Part shown: one piece after another, positions 52,251-61,117 of the stretch
Layout: every line of letters begins with the position of its first letter
Numbering within the stretch: the first letter of the stretch is position 1
Origin: Symbiodinium natans
Lineage: Eukaryota; Sar; Dinophyceae; Suessiales; Symbiodiniaceae
DNA: 64,000 nucleotides
Reading direction: 5' to 3'
NCBI GenBank assembly: GCA_905221605.1
Contig: CAJNDS010000446.1
Span: 1,289,743-1,353,742 of the forward strand
Notes under the pieces: model-generated
The model's database searches: none
The model's input: the letters and a program-made list of their open reading frames with translations, nothing else
Told to the model about the DNA's origin: nothing
Position numbers and translations under genes: made by a program

Positions 52251-54767
52251 GGCTGGCTCTTCTTTGAGGATGGCGGAACTCCTATGGAAGTTCATATGGA
52301 GCCGCCGCCTCCAGGTCCTCCGCCTGACGCGCCAGGCGCAAAAATCTACTCACATCCGGATCAGCCGCTTCTCCCGCCTTCCAAACCGGGGCCAGTGTTT
52401 AGAGCTCCAATTCCTAAGCATCCGAATTTCCCAGCTCCTCCTGTTGTTCAACCGGCTTCGCCGCGTAACGTGCCGATTACGCGTGCACGCGGCAAACATC
52501 CTGATGAGCCAAGTAAGCCTAAGTTACGCACCGAGGAACCGGCGCATCCGATTCCCGCAAGTGCGGCACCAAAACTGCGTTTCCCTGTTTACCCAAACAA
52601 GATTCCGGAGGCCGCTGTGCCTCTTCCGGGTCAGCCGTTGCCGGAGAAAAAGGGAGATCCGCAGGTTTCCGCTCCGTTTCCAGACGAGGATGAGACAGAT
52701 CCGACCGCGTCTTCTTCACAGCCTAGCGGACCGCCGGGACTTCCCGTGGCGGAAGGAGAGTTTCCGATTCAGCAAACTCCCGTCGCGCCTCCGGCTACGG
52801 ACGCGCCAGTGCCGGACTCAGACTCAGACGATAGCCAGGCGACGCGAGATTACGGTGAGTCGTCTCTTGCTTCCTTGGTCGAGGGGGAGGAAGATGTTCT
52901 TCTGGTCCTTCCTCACGATTTGAGTCCGCCGCAGTGGGCTGTTTTTGATGGTGATGCGTTTGCGTCGTGGCTTACTAAGCAGGATAAAATTAAGGCTGGT
53001 ACGATCACACAGGACATGCAGCGTAAGTACGCCAAGGAAATCCGAGCCACGAAATTGGACGAGTTCAAGAGCTACTTGGATAATGATGCCCTTCGATTTG
53101 TCGATCGCAGGAAGTTAGCCAAGGATGTGAATTTTCTCACAGGTCGTTGGGTTCTTACTGTGAAAGTCGACAAAAATGGGTTCTTTTCTAAGTTTAAGGC
53201 TCGTTGGGTCTGTCGTGGTTTTCAGGACAAGAATGCCTGGGATCAGCAGACGGATAGTCCAACTGCTACGCGATACGGTTTTCGTTTGGTCTGTCAGTGC
53301 GCTGCCAATAATTTCTGGGATTTGTTTCATTTGGACCTTAAGACTGCGTTTCTTCAGGGGGAACACTATAACTTGCAGCATCGCAGCGTGATTGTTCAGC
53401 TGCCTCCCGACATTGGTTTGCCGCCTTGGATGGTCGGTCTCTGTTTGCGGCCGGTGTATGGCCTCAACGACGCGCCGCGTCGATGGTGGAATCGACTCGA
53501 CAAGTTCCTGCGGACCATCGGCCTGCAGCCCACAAGGGCAGACCGATGCACCTATGTAGGATACGAAGGAGTCGAAAAGCAGAAATCGGCAGCAAAGATC
53601 GCAGAAGAGGTAAGTCTATTCCAAGAAGGATGCTCTCCTTTAGGAGAGGAACCGCCAATAGGAGACTTACCGGGCATCATCACAGAGTCTCCACTAGCTG
53701 CGTTGTTATCTGCTTGTGAAGAACCGCCGTCTTCTCCCGACACCGCGGTAGAAAGGTCCTATTTAGCATACCCCGACATTGCGCAAGCCTTTAAGACCAA
53801 GCACCTGGTTGAGTATGACTGGAGGCCAGTCACTGATAAAACCTTGCTTGACTTTCTTGGTGGCGTTGCCCACAAGAAGAGAGGCTGGTTCCCTTTCGAG
53901 AACGGCCAGGCCCTTGTGTCCCACAGGGCGAAGGCTTTGAGAGGTCCTGAACCGACCTATAAGATTAAGGATTATCCCTACCGGGTATCTATCATCTTGC
54001 GCCAAGGAACCTGGTGGGTGATTGAAAAGGCTCAGGACCTTAGGAACAAGAACGAGCCGAGCTATCTCGAGGAGGAGGCTGAAGTGCTCGTGACACTGTT
54101 CCTTCCTGAAAGGGCAGCCTACAAGGCCACAGAACAGCTTCCTCAGCTTACCCCTGAACTTGTAGATCAGCTCTTAGAACACTTTGTTGATCCTGTTCAT
54201 GGTAGCCCTAGTAAGCACAGGAAGTCGGTAGGAGTCCTCAGCCTTCATGTTGATGACCTGATCATCGCTGGAACCCCAAGTTTCCTGAAGTGGTTCTTGG
54301 CTAGGGTCAAGGAACATTTCACCATTGGACATGAAGACAAAAATGATCTTATGTTCACTGGTCAGAGGGTTCGATGGGTTGTTGACGACAAGGGCAGTAA
54401 GAAGTACATCTCAATTGATCAGAAGTTGAGCGTCTCAGAGCTCGAAGAGATCGTCATCCCCAAACACTTGAAGGACACTGATGTGTGTGACAAACAACTT
54501 CACACCTCCTACAGGTCTTTGCTAGGTAGTATCAACTGGTTGCAGTCCAGGACTCAGTTTCAGGCTTGTTACTCATTCTCACGTCTCGCATCGGCCTCAG
54601 CTGCACCTACGGTTGGTCACTGTAAGGAGCTGAACAAGCTCTGTCGACAAATCAGGAGTGAAGAGGTGGAGCTTAGGATTTGGCAGTCCAAGGCACACCT
54701 CGCATCCTCGGCATTCCAGATGCTGCTTTCAGAAACAACAGTGACAAGTCCTCACAGAGAGCGATGA
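52251..54767 (+). CDS. Copia reverse transcriptase (3' part of pol)
   Basis: The frame is open from inside the right arm and becomes copia after the duplication. It opens with a Pro-rich linker (MEPPPPGPPPDAP), then a Ty1/copia-type RT: RWVLTVKVDKNG, KARWVCRGFQDK, LDLKTAFLQGE (53,335, first catalytic Asp), RPVYGLNDAPRRWW and LHVDDLIIAG (54,243-54,270, the YVDD-equivalent box). About 200 residues separate the palm halves, with an insertion carrying a CTCTCC hairpin. No own start codon is expected, as it belongs to the interrupted polyprotein. The frame breaks near 54,700 in the linker before RNase H. Confidence 0.9.
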   Translation, partial: GWLFFEDGGTPMEVHMEPPPPGPPPDAPGAKIYSHPDQPLLPPSKPGPVFRAPIPKHPNFPAPPVVQPASPRNVPITRARGKHPDEPSKPKLRTEEPAHPIPASAAPKLRFPVYPNKIPEAAVPLPGQPLPEKKGDPQVSAPFPDEDETDPTASSSQPSGPPGLPVAEGEFPIQQTPVAPPATDAPVPDSDSDDSQATRDYGESSLASLVEGEEDVLLVLPHDLSPPQWAVFDGDAFASWLTKQDKIKAGTITQDMQRKYAKEIRATKLDEFKSYLDNDALRFVDRRKLAKDVNFLTGRWVLTVKVDKNGFFSKFKARWVCRGFQDKNAWDQQTDSPTATRYGFRLVCQCAANNFWDLFHLDLKTAFLQGEHYNLQHRSVIVQLPPDIGLPPWMVGLCLRPVYGLNDAPRRWWNRLDKFLRTIGLQPTRADRCTYVGYEGVEKQKSAAKIAEEVSLFQEGCSPLGEEPPIGDLPGIITESPLAALLSACEEPPSSPDTAVERSYLAYPDIAQAFKTKHLVEYDWRPVTDKTLLDFLGGVAHKKRGWFPFENGQALVSHRAKALRGPEPTYKIKDYPYRVSIILRQGTWWVIEKAQDLRNKNEPSYLEEEAEVLVTLFLPERAAYKATEQLPQLTPELVDQLLEHFVDPVHGSPSKHRKSVGVLSLHVDDLIIAGTPSFLKWFLARVKEHFTIGHEDKNDLMFTGQRVRWVVDDKGSKKYISIDQKLSVSELEEIVIPKHLKDTDVCDKQLHTSYRSLLGSINWLQSRTQFQACYSFSRLASASAAPTVGHCKELNKLCRQIRSEEVELRIWQSKAHLASSAFQMLLSETTVTSPHRER
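53628..53653 (+). repeat. In-frame hairpin 5 (CTCTCC/GGAGAG)
   Basis: Stem CTCTCC, loop TTTA, stem GGAGAG, identical to the one at 14,575 and encoding EGCSPLGEEP inside the RT insertion. Confidence 0.8.
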
Positions 54768-55333
54768 CAGTGTTTATCGCCGATCAAAGGGTAAAGAATC
54801 GTAGGGACACCAGAGGCTCCCTGATTTTCTTCGAATCCACTAAGATCAAGAGGACTACCTTGAGCACGACAGTTGCTGAGCTGTATGCCTTGATGAAGTG
54901 TTTCGGCACCTGTCAGATGCTGAGGGGTTTGTGGAAGGACATCAGTGGTCTAGATGCCGAGATCCATATGCGAACTGATGCAAACAATTTGGTTACAACT
55001 GCTTCAACCACTCATGCCCCTGAGCAACAAGAAACCATACACATGATACAGATGCTTCGAAAGGAAGCTTGCTCTGGGGCCATTGCGGACCTCTCACATG
55101 TGCGCACAGAACACTGTCTGGCGGATTGCTTGACGAAACGGTCTGCCAAATCCACCAATTTGGTTCAGTCAGTTCAAAAGGGCTGGCTGAAGGAGATAGA
55201 TGCTCACCCTCCCTTTAGGTCTCTTTTGGAACACAAAGCTTTTCTGAGCGCCTGGCTCCGGAAGGAGCTGTCGGGTTTTCAGTTTTGCAGCAAGGTGTGT
55301 TTCATGATCAGTTCTTGTGAAAAGAAAGACTGA
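54680..55333 (+). CDS. Copia RNase H domain, one frame shifted from RT
   Basis: The frame overlaps the end of RT. From about 54,700 it reads LGIPDAAFRNNSDKSSQRA (first Asp region), TTVAELYALMKC (catalytic Glu, about 54,868) and MRTDANNLVTT (Asp, about 54,972), then HVRTEHCLADCLTKRS. This is the standard C-terminal RNase H of copia pol, which degrades the RNA strand of the hybrid. A single-base shift near 54,690-54,710 separates it from RT, by mutation, assembly error or recoding. The stop is at 55,333. Confidence 0.9.
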   Translation: MAVQGTPRILGIPDAAFRNNSDKSSQRAMTVFIADQRVKNRRDTRGSLIFFESTKIKRTTLSTTVAELYALMKCFGTCQMLRGLWKDISGLDAEIHMRTDANNLVTTASTTHAPEQQETIHMIQMLRKEACSGAIADLSHVRTEHCLADCLTKRSAKSTNLVQSVQKGWLKEIDAHPPFRSLLEHKAFLSAWLRKELSGFQFCSKVCFMISSCEKKD

Positions 55334-55436
55334 GAGAGAGACGAGGGAGTGAGAGCGCTTTTTGCAGTCATGTACTGTCATGTGCACTGAAACAGTCACA
55401 TGTCCTTGTTTGTCGCTGCAGTAGAGTTTAGGTCTC

Positions 55437-55455
55437 TTTTTAAAATTTGTGCCTG
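55437..55455 (+). repeat. Direct repeat before the third ORF
   Basis: TTTTTAAAATTTGTGCCTG, matching 60,929-60,946 with one A of difference. The pair brackets the third ORF. Confidence 0.75.
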
Positions 55456-55520
55456 CAATCTCCGAAGCCCGTCGGTGCTTCCCACGCTTTAGCTGCCTAC
55501 CTCTTCCCTGCTACGGAACC

Positions 55521-58500
55521 ATGGCAGCCGCAGCGCTCACTCATGCCGCGTGGGAGCCAAGTGTCGGCTTCAAGCCGCAATTCACACCCGAGGGCGAGCC
55601 CGATTACAGCCACTGGATCAACTCCGTGCATTGGAGCTCAAGGCGGATGCTTCTCTCGAGAGAAGGGACCGCGTCAAGCCTCTACAGCGGCACGGGCAGA
55701 GTGTACCTTCCAAGTGCAGATGGCACGAGGAATATGCCTAGGGACGTCTACCCATACACCTTGAGGATTGCTGACAGAGATCTGCCTACCATAGAGGGCC
55801 AGTTAGCCTTGCTCTGGCACGTCATCCTGTACGAGGACAGGACAGGCAGAACGATCCTCAGCAGTTCTCAGCGCTGGGACTTCTACTTCGTGACGACCCT
55901 TTTGGGGTGCCTCTCGGTTGAGGAGCTGTACAAGTTCACTCTCACCACCCAGCAGGTAACGAGAGAACAGAACACTCCTTATAGCAGCACGGTCAGCACC
56001 TCCAAGGCATTCTCTGCTGTGTTCCGCCACGAGGCCGTGCACAGGAACGATTTGGACGAGATGAACTCTCTCCCTATTGGATCCTGTAACACACGGAGAG
56101 TGATTCCCAGGCAGACAAACGCAGTTTGGTTTGCCGCCTTCATGCTCACCAACTCCAAGGGAAGGTTTTTCACCTACGTCCGTCCAGCTCCATGCTCGCC
56201 CACAGGCGAGGTAGGAGTGCAAGACTTCGCTATGAACATACGCCTTGGAGCAATTCAGGGTCATACTCGCGTAAGCTCAGTCCAAACTGAGGAGGCGCTG
56301 GGTATGGAAATCACCCTGGGAATGGCAGGTCGCCTGGGATATGTTTTCCACGCCACAGAGAAGTGGAACCATGACAACATCCTCAAGCAGGGGTTAATCA
56401 CGGACGCTGGAAGGCCAGGTGGAAAGAGGGATCCGCGGTGCGCTGTGCACTTCACCTACGCTGGTGGGGATGAGGCCCCAAGGGCTGGCACTGTCATCCG
56501 CTACGGCTCGAATGTAATCTATGTCGTGTTGGACCTCTACCAGGCCATTTCAGACGGGTGCAAGTTCTACCTGTCCGATAACGGTGTGATCCTGAGCTTC
56601 CAGAGTGTGCCACCGAGCTACCTGCATTTCACCTGGAGGCCCCCTCACGAGAAGGACCCAGGTGGACGCAAGTGGGAAAAACGCGAGGGACGCTCAGCAC
56701 AAGCTGAGGAACCCTCAGCTCCCAGTTCAAGCTCTCGTGGCCCTGCGTCCAGCTCAGCCGGGACCAAAGGGAGCTCTGCCTCAGCAGAGGGATCCAAGGG
56801 TTCTGGAACAACAACGAAGGAAGCTGGACCTCCTAGCACAGGTCCAACCACGGTTGGGGAAGTGCCCCACTTTGATCTCACTTCCCTTCGAGAGATCATT
56901 GAAGGGGAGGAGAAGAGGCATGTTCAGCAGTCAGAAACAAGCTCAGAAGGGAAAAGAATTCCTTTTGAGCGTGGCATGGAAGAAGGGAGTGTAAAAACTT
57001 CTTTGACAGCTGAAGCAGAAAAAGTCAGGGCCCAAGAGGACCTGATCCGACAGCTTAGGGCCAATCCTTGGACGCTGTTCTACAAAGGCACCATTGCCTT
57101 GATGGAGGACAATGAGCGCAAGGTTGACTCCTACGGCACTGGCTATGTACAGGTTGTTCGATTCCGAGATGTTCATGTCAGTGTGAGAAAGAAGCTTCAG
57201 CTTAATCAGGCTCTTTGGTTGCACAATCCTCTGAGTGGATACCCGGTTCTCTTCTTTCTGGAGGCATTCAGACTGGGGAAGATAGCCGCCAATGTGCTCA
57301 TTGACTTTCAGTTGAAGGTCTCTCACTATGACCATCATACTCCACATTGGGACGCGGACTACTTCACCGAGCTCAGATCTAAGGCCGAGTCAGTCTTCAC
57401 CCCTGGAATTCTTTACGGGAGAGCAAAGCCTGAGGTCACAGATGAGCGAAATCGAATGCCAGTTGAAGGCACAGAGAACTACGCTGAGAAGCTCGCAGAG
57501 TACCAGGCATTTCGGCACGAGCTGATGGTGGCTCAGGAGCTCATCAACATTCAGAGCGATTTCGTCAACCTCTACGACATGTTCGTGGAACTCTATGGCA
57601 GTGATTTCTTCTTGTACATGAAGGAGAATCGTGACAACCAAGCACTTCGGAACAAGTTTGTTGTGCGCGCACAGGACAATAGTGAGCATAGAGATTGCTC
57701 ATTGAGGCTCCCGTTTGAGCCCAAACTCATCCTGAAGAAAATCGAACGAACCGTCGCTTCGTACCCAGAGCGGAAGTTCCTCTCTCGCTTCGCTTCCAAG
57801 GCCGTTCAGGACTTGCAGCAGTATGTGCAGATTCGCCAGTCCGAGGAGGCATTCGTCGACTCCTACCTTGGCATTCCTGTGGAAGATTTTGAGCTTGAGA
57901 GAACCTTCGAGAACAATGAAGGAACCATCAAAATCGAGGAGGTCATCGAGGTCGATGAATCCTGGGGAAGCTCAACACGAGTTGAGGAACCCAAGGTGGC
58001 GCCTTCCTCTCTGGATGCAACAATGGAAGAGGAAGCGGGCTCTGCTACAGCAGAGGGACCACCACCATCTTCCGAAGCGCACATCAAAGAAGAGCCAATG
58101 CCCGATGCGACCGAAGAGGTCAAGGAGCCAGATCCCGAAGTCCAGTTGAAGGTCGAGGAAGGTGACTTCAAGGTGGAGGAGGAGTCCTCTACGCCAATGG
58201 TCACCACTGGGGAAACAGAGGGAAGCTCACTTCCAAGTGAGGCACCCTCGGGAAGGCCCCAAGGCCTGTGGGGTAATGTACAGAATGTTATTACTCCGCA
58301 GGATCTCCGAGAGATCACTCAGCAGAATGAGGATGCTCTTCGATCCTTCGCCGACAAAAAGGAAGAGGCGACCCTGGAGCAGTTGCCCGAGTACCAGCGC
58401 TTCATTGATGAGCTGGAGAGGGTTGAAAAGGGTTCGCCCATCTACATCCTCAGTCGGCAGAAGTATGGAGAAAGTGATGGCATTCTCCATGGTGGTCTTC

Positions 58501-60497
58501 GGGCGCAGTCGGCTCAGAACCGATTTCGACTCCAGCATATGAGCTGGAGGGATAGAGCGGCTCCTGCTCGGCCAAATTGGAAGTTCCAGGTTCCAGAAAT
58601 GCCCTTCTTCGAGACAATGGCGACGATGCCACCGTTGTGGGAGTTTCGTCCTGCAGCAAAACAAGTGGCTTTCAAGAGCATTGATGTGAGGAGCACTTTT
58701 TCGACTGATGCACTTGAGAGATCATACAATGCCCATGTTGCCATTGCGGAGAAGGAGGCGCTGTTGATGGAGTCACTGGCAAAAACCAATGCTACGAGAG
58801 GTGATCTTCTGAACACTCTTCTTCGGCACTTTCTGGCCTGTGGAAGTCTCGAAACCACGAGCTTGGGAAGCTCAGCCTTTGCTGAGGAACCCGATCCAAT
58901 GGCAGAGATGACGCATTTGGCCACCTCCAGAGTAGGTCTTAGCGTGCTGGTTGCCAACTTGGGGAACTTGGCAAGGGGCAGAAAGGGCACACTTCCTCCA
59001 AAGTATGCCGACCTCATCTCGGATTACTCCGATGGAAGCTCCATCATTGTGAAGTTTCTCTCTCACTCCAAGGCACATGTTATTCTGCTGCAGGAGAACA
59101 ACATGACGAGAGAAGAGTTGGAGTACTTCAGGTCCAAGGGCTGGTTGTTCCGAACAAATGAGGCAGGAGATCTCCTCACTGCTGTCAGAGGAAACACCAA
59201 GGGCAAGAACAAGGTCAGCTTCAAACACCTTGCTGGTCCGGTCCTCAAAGACCCTGCGTATGCCTGGATTCCCATCAGATATGAGATCGTCCAGATCAAC
59301 TTTGGAAGTACCGTTCCTCGAGATAGAATGGAACAAGAAGACCTGGTTGATCGAGTGGAGTCCGCCTTCGAGGAGGCCGAGTTCAAGGAAGATCTCACGC
59401 GTGCAGGCATGAAGTCAATTCGTGTCTGCAACTTCCACGTTCGAAGTGAAATCGCACGCTCTAAGCCCGGCTTCTTGGCCGAGGGACTAGCTGCGATGGT
59501 CGCTGACTGCTTCCACTACCAAGTGGATCTGATGGGCGGAGATGGCAACATGTCATGCTACCGATTCGGAGGTAGCCAACAGGGGTCAGTGTCACACGAC
59601 AGCTCAGCCCTTTTCTCGACGATCCAGTACTTCGTCGACGCCTTCGAGAAGCACCAACGTCAGGACAGGTTGTTGATCCCAAGGACACGCGTCGTGACTT
59701 CGAACCCTCTACATCTTCTCAAACTCTACGAGGAGAAGCTTGGGTTCCCCTACGGCGATGTGGGCCACCTAGTGGATTGGACGACGTTTCCTGATTTGGA
59801 CTGCATGACTGCCATCGTCTTCGAATGGGGTCATAGCATGACCAATGAGGTGTGGGCTGAGTACAAGGGCAGCATGGAGTACAAGGTTTCGGTGAGTGAA
59901 TTCTTGCTGCACTCGACGAAGAACCACTTCCTCCTGAAGCCCTCGGACAATGACAGTCACACACCACTGCTTCTACACATCGCTCCTAACTGGATGAAGT
60001 TCTCTGAGAAGAAGACGTACAGGTCGAAGGAGTCGATCTTGCAGGCGTCCCAATCCAGGAAAGAGAGACAGAAGGCTAAAAAGCGTGGTGCTCCTGCCGA
60101 ACCAGTACAAGGCGAAGGTCGTGCTCCACCTGGCAAAGGCAAAAGCAAGAGCAAGGAAGGAGGCTCGCTTCCAAGTGAGGAACCTTCAGCAGTGCCAGAG
60201 CCAGCAGCTCCTCCAAAGGCTAAGCCAGCGGCGAAGCCAGCTGCTGCGAGGAGAGAAGTCTCTTTCGACGACAACCCTGAAGTCTACGAGTACGAAGCCA
60301 GTGGTAGAAGGAGACATGAAGAACTTTGGGCGCCTCCAAAAGGAAAAGGGGCTGGTAAGGCCAGAAAAGGGGAAGGCTCGCCAAGAGGCAAGGGATCCTC
60401 TCAAGGCCCATACTGGTCCAATTGGTCGTGGGATCCTTCATGGAACCAAGGATGGAGTTCCTCCTCATGGGGTTCGTCTTCGTGGGGTAGAAGGTGA
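55521..60497 (+). CDS. Third copia ORF: Tpt1-like segment plus EEP nuclease
   Basis: The first ATG of the frame gives 1,658 residues. Residues about 272-373 resemble the C-terminal half of Tpt1/KptA RNA 2'-phosphotransferase: YVFHATEKWNHDNILKQGL, DPRCAVHF, then GCKFYLSDNGVILSF. The N-terminal RH pair of Tpt1 was not found. Glu/Pro/Ser linkers follow. Residues about 1,143-1,480 look like an endonuclease/exonuclease/phosphatase fold: NLGNLARG, HVILLQENN (catalytic Glu), NFHVRSE, DLMGGDGNM and SDNDSHTPLLLH. The tail is K/G-rich then W/S-rich (WSNWSWDPSWNQGWSSSSWG), probably RNA-binding. It lies between RNase H and the 3' LTR on the same strand, where other retroelements carry env-like or accessory genes. 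Confidence 0.8.
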   Translation: MAAAALTHAAWEPSVGFKPQFTPEGEPDYSHWINSVHWSSRRMLLSREGTASSLYSGTGRVYLPSADGTRNMPRDVYPYTLRIADRDLPTIEGQLALLWHVILYEDRTGRTILSSSQRWDFYFVTTLLGCLSVEELYKFTLTTQQVTREQNTPYSSTVSTSKAFSAVFRHEAVHRNDLDEMNSLPIGSCNTRRVIPRQTNAVWFAAFMLTNSKGRFFTYVRPAPCSPTGEVGVQDFAMNIRLGAIQGHTRVSSVQTEEALGMEITLGMAGRLGYVFHATEKWNHDNILKQGLITDAGRPGGKRDPRCAVHFTYAGGDEAPRAGTVIRYGSNVIYVVLDLYQAISDGCKFYLSDNGVILSFQSVPPSYLHFTWRPPHEKDPGGRKWEKREGRSAQAEEPSAPSSSSRGPASSSAGTKGSSASAEGSKGSGTTTKEAGPPSTGPTTVGEVPHFDLTSLREIIEGEEKRHVQQSETSSEGKRIPFERGMEEGSVKTSLTAEAEKVRAQEDLIRQLRANPWTLFYKGTIALMEDNERKVDSYGTGYVQVVRFRDVHVSVRKKLQLNQALWLHNPLSGYPVLFFLEAFRLGKIAANVLIDFQLKVSHYDHHTPHWDADYFTELRSKAESVFTPGILYGRAKPEVTDERNRMPVEGTENYAEKLAEYQAFRHELMVAQELINIQSDFVNLYDMFVELYGSDFFLYMKENRDNQALRNKFVVRAQDNSEHRDCSLRLPFEPKLILKKIERTVASYPERKFLSRFASKAVQDLQQYVQIRQSEEAFVDSYLGIPVEDFELERTFENNEGTIKIEEVIEVDESWGSSTRVEEPKVAPSSLDATMEEEAGSATAEGPPPSSEAHIKEEPMPDATEEVKEPDPEVQLKVEEGDFKVEEESSTPMVTTGETEGSSLPSEAPSGRPQGLWGNVQNVITPQDLREITQQNEDALRSFADKKEEATLEQLPEYQRFIDELERVEKGSPIYILSRQKYGESDGILHGGLRAQSAQNRFRLQHMSWRDRAAPARPNWKFQVPEMPFFETMATMPPLWEFRPAAKQVAFKSIDVRSTFSTDALERSYNAHVAIAEKEALLMESLAKTNATRGDLLNTLLRHFLACGSLETTSLGSSAFAEEPDPMAEMTHLATSRVGLSVLVANLGNLARGRKGTLPPKYADLISDYSDGSSIIVKFLSHSKAHVILLQENNMTREELEYFRSKGWLFRTNEAGDLLTAVRGNTKGKNKVSFKHLAGPVLKDPAYAWIPIRYEIVQINFGSTVPRDRMEQEDLVDRVESAFEEAEFKEDLTRAGMKSIRVCNFHVRSEIARSKPGFLAEGLAAMVADCFHYQVDLMGGDGNMSCYRFGGSQQGSVSHDSSALFSTIQYFVDAFEKHQRQDRLLIPRTRVVTSNPLHLLKLYEEKLGFPYGDVGHLVDWTTFPDLDCMTAIVFEWGHSMTNEVWAEYKGSMEYKVSVSEFLLHSTKNHFLLKPSDNDSHTPLLLHIAPNWMKFSEKKTYRSKESILQASQSRKERQKAKKRGAPAEPVQGEGRAPPGKGKSKSKEGGSLPSEEPSAVPEPAAPPKAKPAAKPAAARREVSFDDNPEVYEYEASGRRRHEELWAPPKGKGAGKARKGEGSPRGKGSSQGPYWSNWSWDPSWNQGWSSSSWGSSSWGRR
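56687..56795 (+). repeat. In-frame hairpins 6 and 7
   Basis: CTCAGC-ACAA-GCTGAG (about 56,692) encoding EGRSAQAEEP, and CTCTGC-CTCA-GCAGAG (about 56,774) encoding KGSSASAEGS. Confidence 0.8.
57964..58060 (+). repeat. In-frame hairpins 8 and 9
   Basis: CTCAAC-ACGA-GTTGAG (about 57,971) encoding WGSSTRVEEP, and CTCTGC-TACA-GCAGAG (about 58,040) encoding EAGSATAEGP. Confidence 0.8.
58220..58246 (+). repeat. In-frame hairpin 10
   Basis: CTCACT-TCCA-AGTGAG, encoding EGSSLPSEAP. Confidence 0.8.
58865..58891 (+). repeat. In-frame hairpin 11
   Basis: CTCAGC-CTTT-GCTGAG, encoding LGSSAFAEEP, just upstream of the nuclease domain. Confidence 0.8.
60160..60185 (+). repeat. In-frame hairpin 12
   Basis: CTCGCT-TCCA-AGTGAG (one G-T wobble), encoding GGSLPSEEP in the basic tail. 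Confidence 0.8.
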
Positions 60498-60948
60498 AGT
60501 TCTACTTCAACGCCTCCTACGATTACATCCTCATTGGTGCTGCTGTAATCCAGCTCGTCCTGTGAGTTGTGTCTTGTGATGCAACAGGCTTCGCGGTAGC
60601 GCATGTACAAAATGCGTGGGAGCCACAAAAGCATGCTTCCTCACAGGGAAGGTAGCTGTTCTTCTGTTTAGGATGAGTGTGTCAAGCGCGAACTCAACTC
60701 CAGTTGAGAAGGTGTGACAACAAGTCCTTCACCGATAAAAGAACGGAGACGAGCTCAGGCCTTTTTTTGTTTTTGCTGTTGTGAAGCACACCCTTATCGT
60801 TGACTGCTCTTGTGAATAGTTGCTGATTTGTATAGAAACTTACTGCTGCGCACTCTCGCTATGTTTCGTTTTTGGAACGAGACCTCGTGGCCGCCACTAT
60901 CGTCATACGACATGCCAAATGAGCTGAATTTTTAAATTTGTGCCTGAC
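60498..60948 (+). other. Copia 3' untranslated region
   Basis: Non-coding sequence between the third ORF and the 3' LTR. No purine-rich plus-strand primer is evident next to the LTR. The last 20 bases contain the TTTTTAAATTTGTGCCTG repeat (60,929-60,946). Confidence 0.7.
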
Positions 60949-61117
60949 TGAAATAGAGACAGGTATGCCACAGGGTTCAGTCATCATGGCATGCAGTGGC
61001 CTGTGCCCGAGGTTCTGGATCAGAGTGATACACTTAGCCAGCAGAGCTAAAAGAGACACCTGCGTGCCTTGCCAGCTGTACCGAGCCGGAGGCTGGTAAC
61101 GCTCAGGTTTCATCTCA
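60949..61117 (+). repeat. 3' LTR (169 bp)
   Basis: Same as 11,814-11,982 by direct reading, TG...CA, followed by the CGGGG duplication at 61,118-61,122. Confidence 0.95.

Larger units (their letters stand above)
11814..61117 (+). mobile_element. Giant Ty1/copia-class LTR retrotransposon, interrupted
   Basis: Two 169-bp direct LTRs (TG...CA), matched by eye without a difference, bound the element. It has a 5-bp target duplication and a primer site after the 5' LTR. Removing the nested 34.7-kb insertion and one 8-bp duplication leaves about 14.6 kb, roughly three times a typical copia element. Domain order is gag, protease, integrase, reverse transcriptase, RNase H (the copia order), then a large extra ORF. 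Identical LTRs imply recent integration. The pol frame has several shifts, so this copy may not be autonomous unless they are assembly errors or recoding sites. No obvious purine-rich tract precedes the 3' LTR. Confidence 0.92.
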
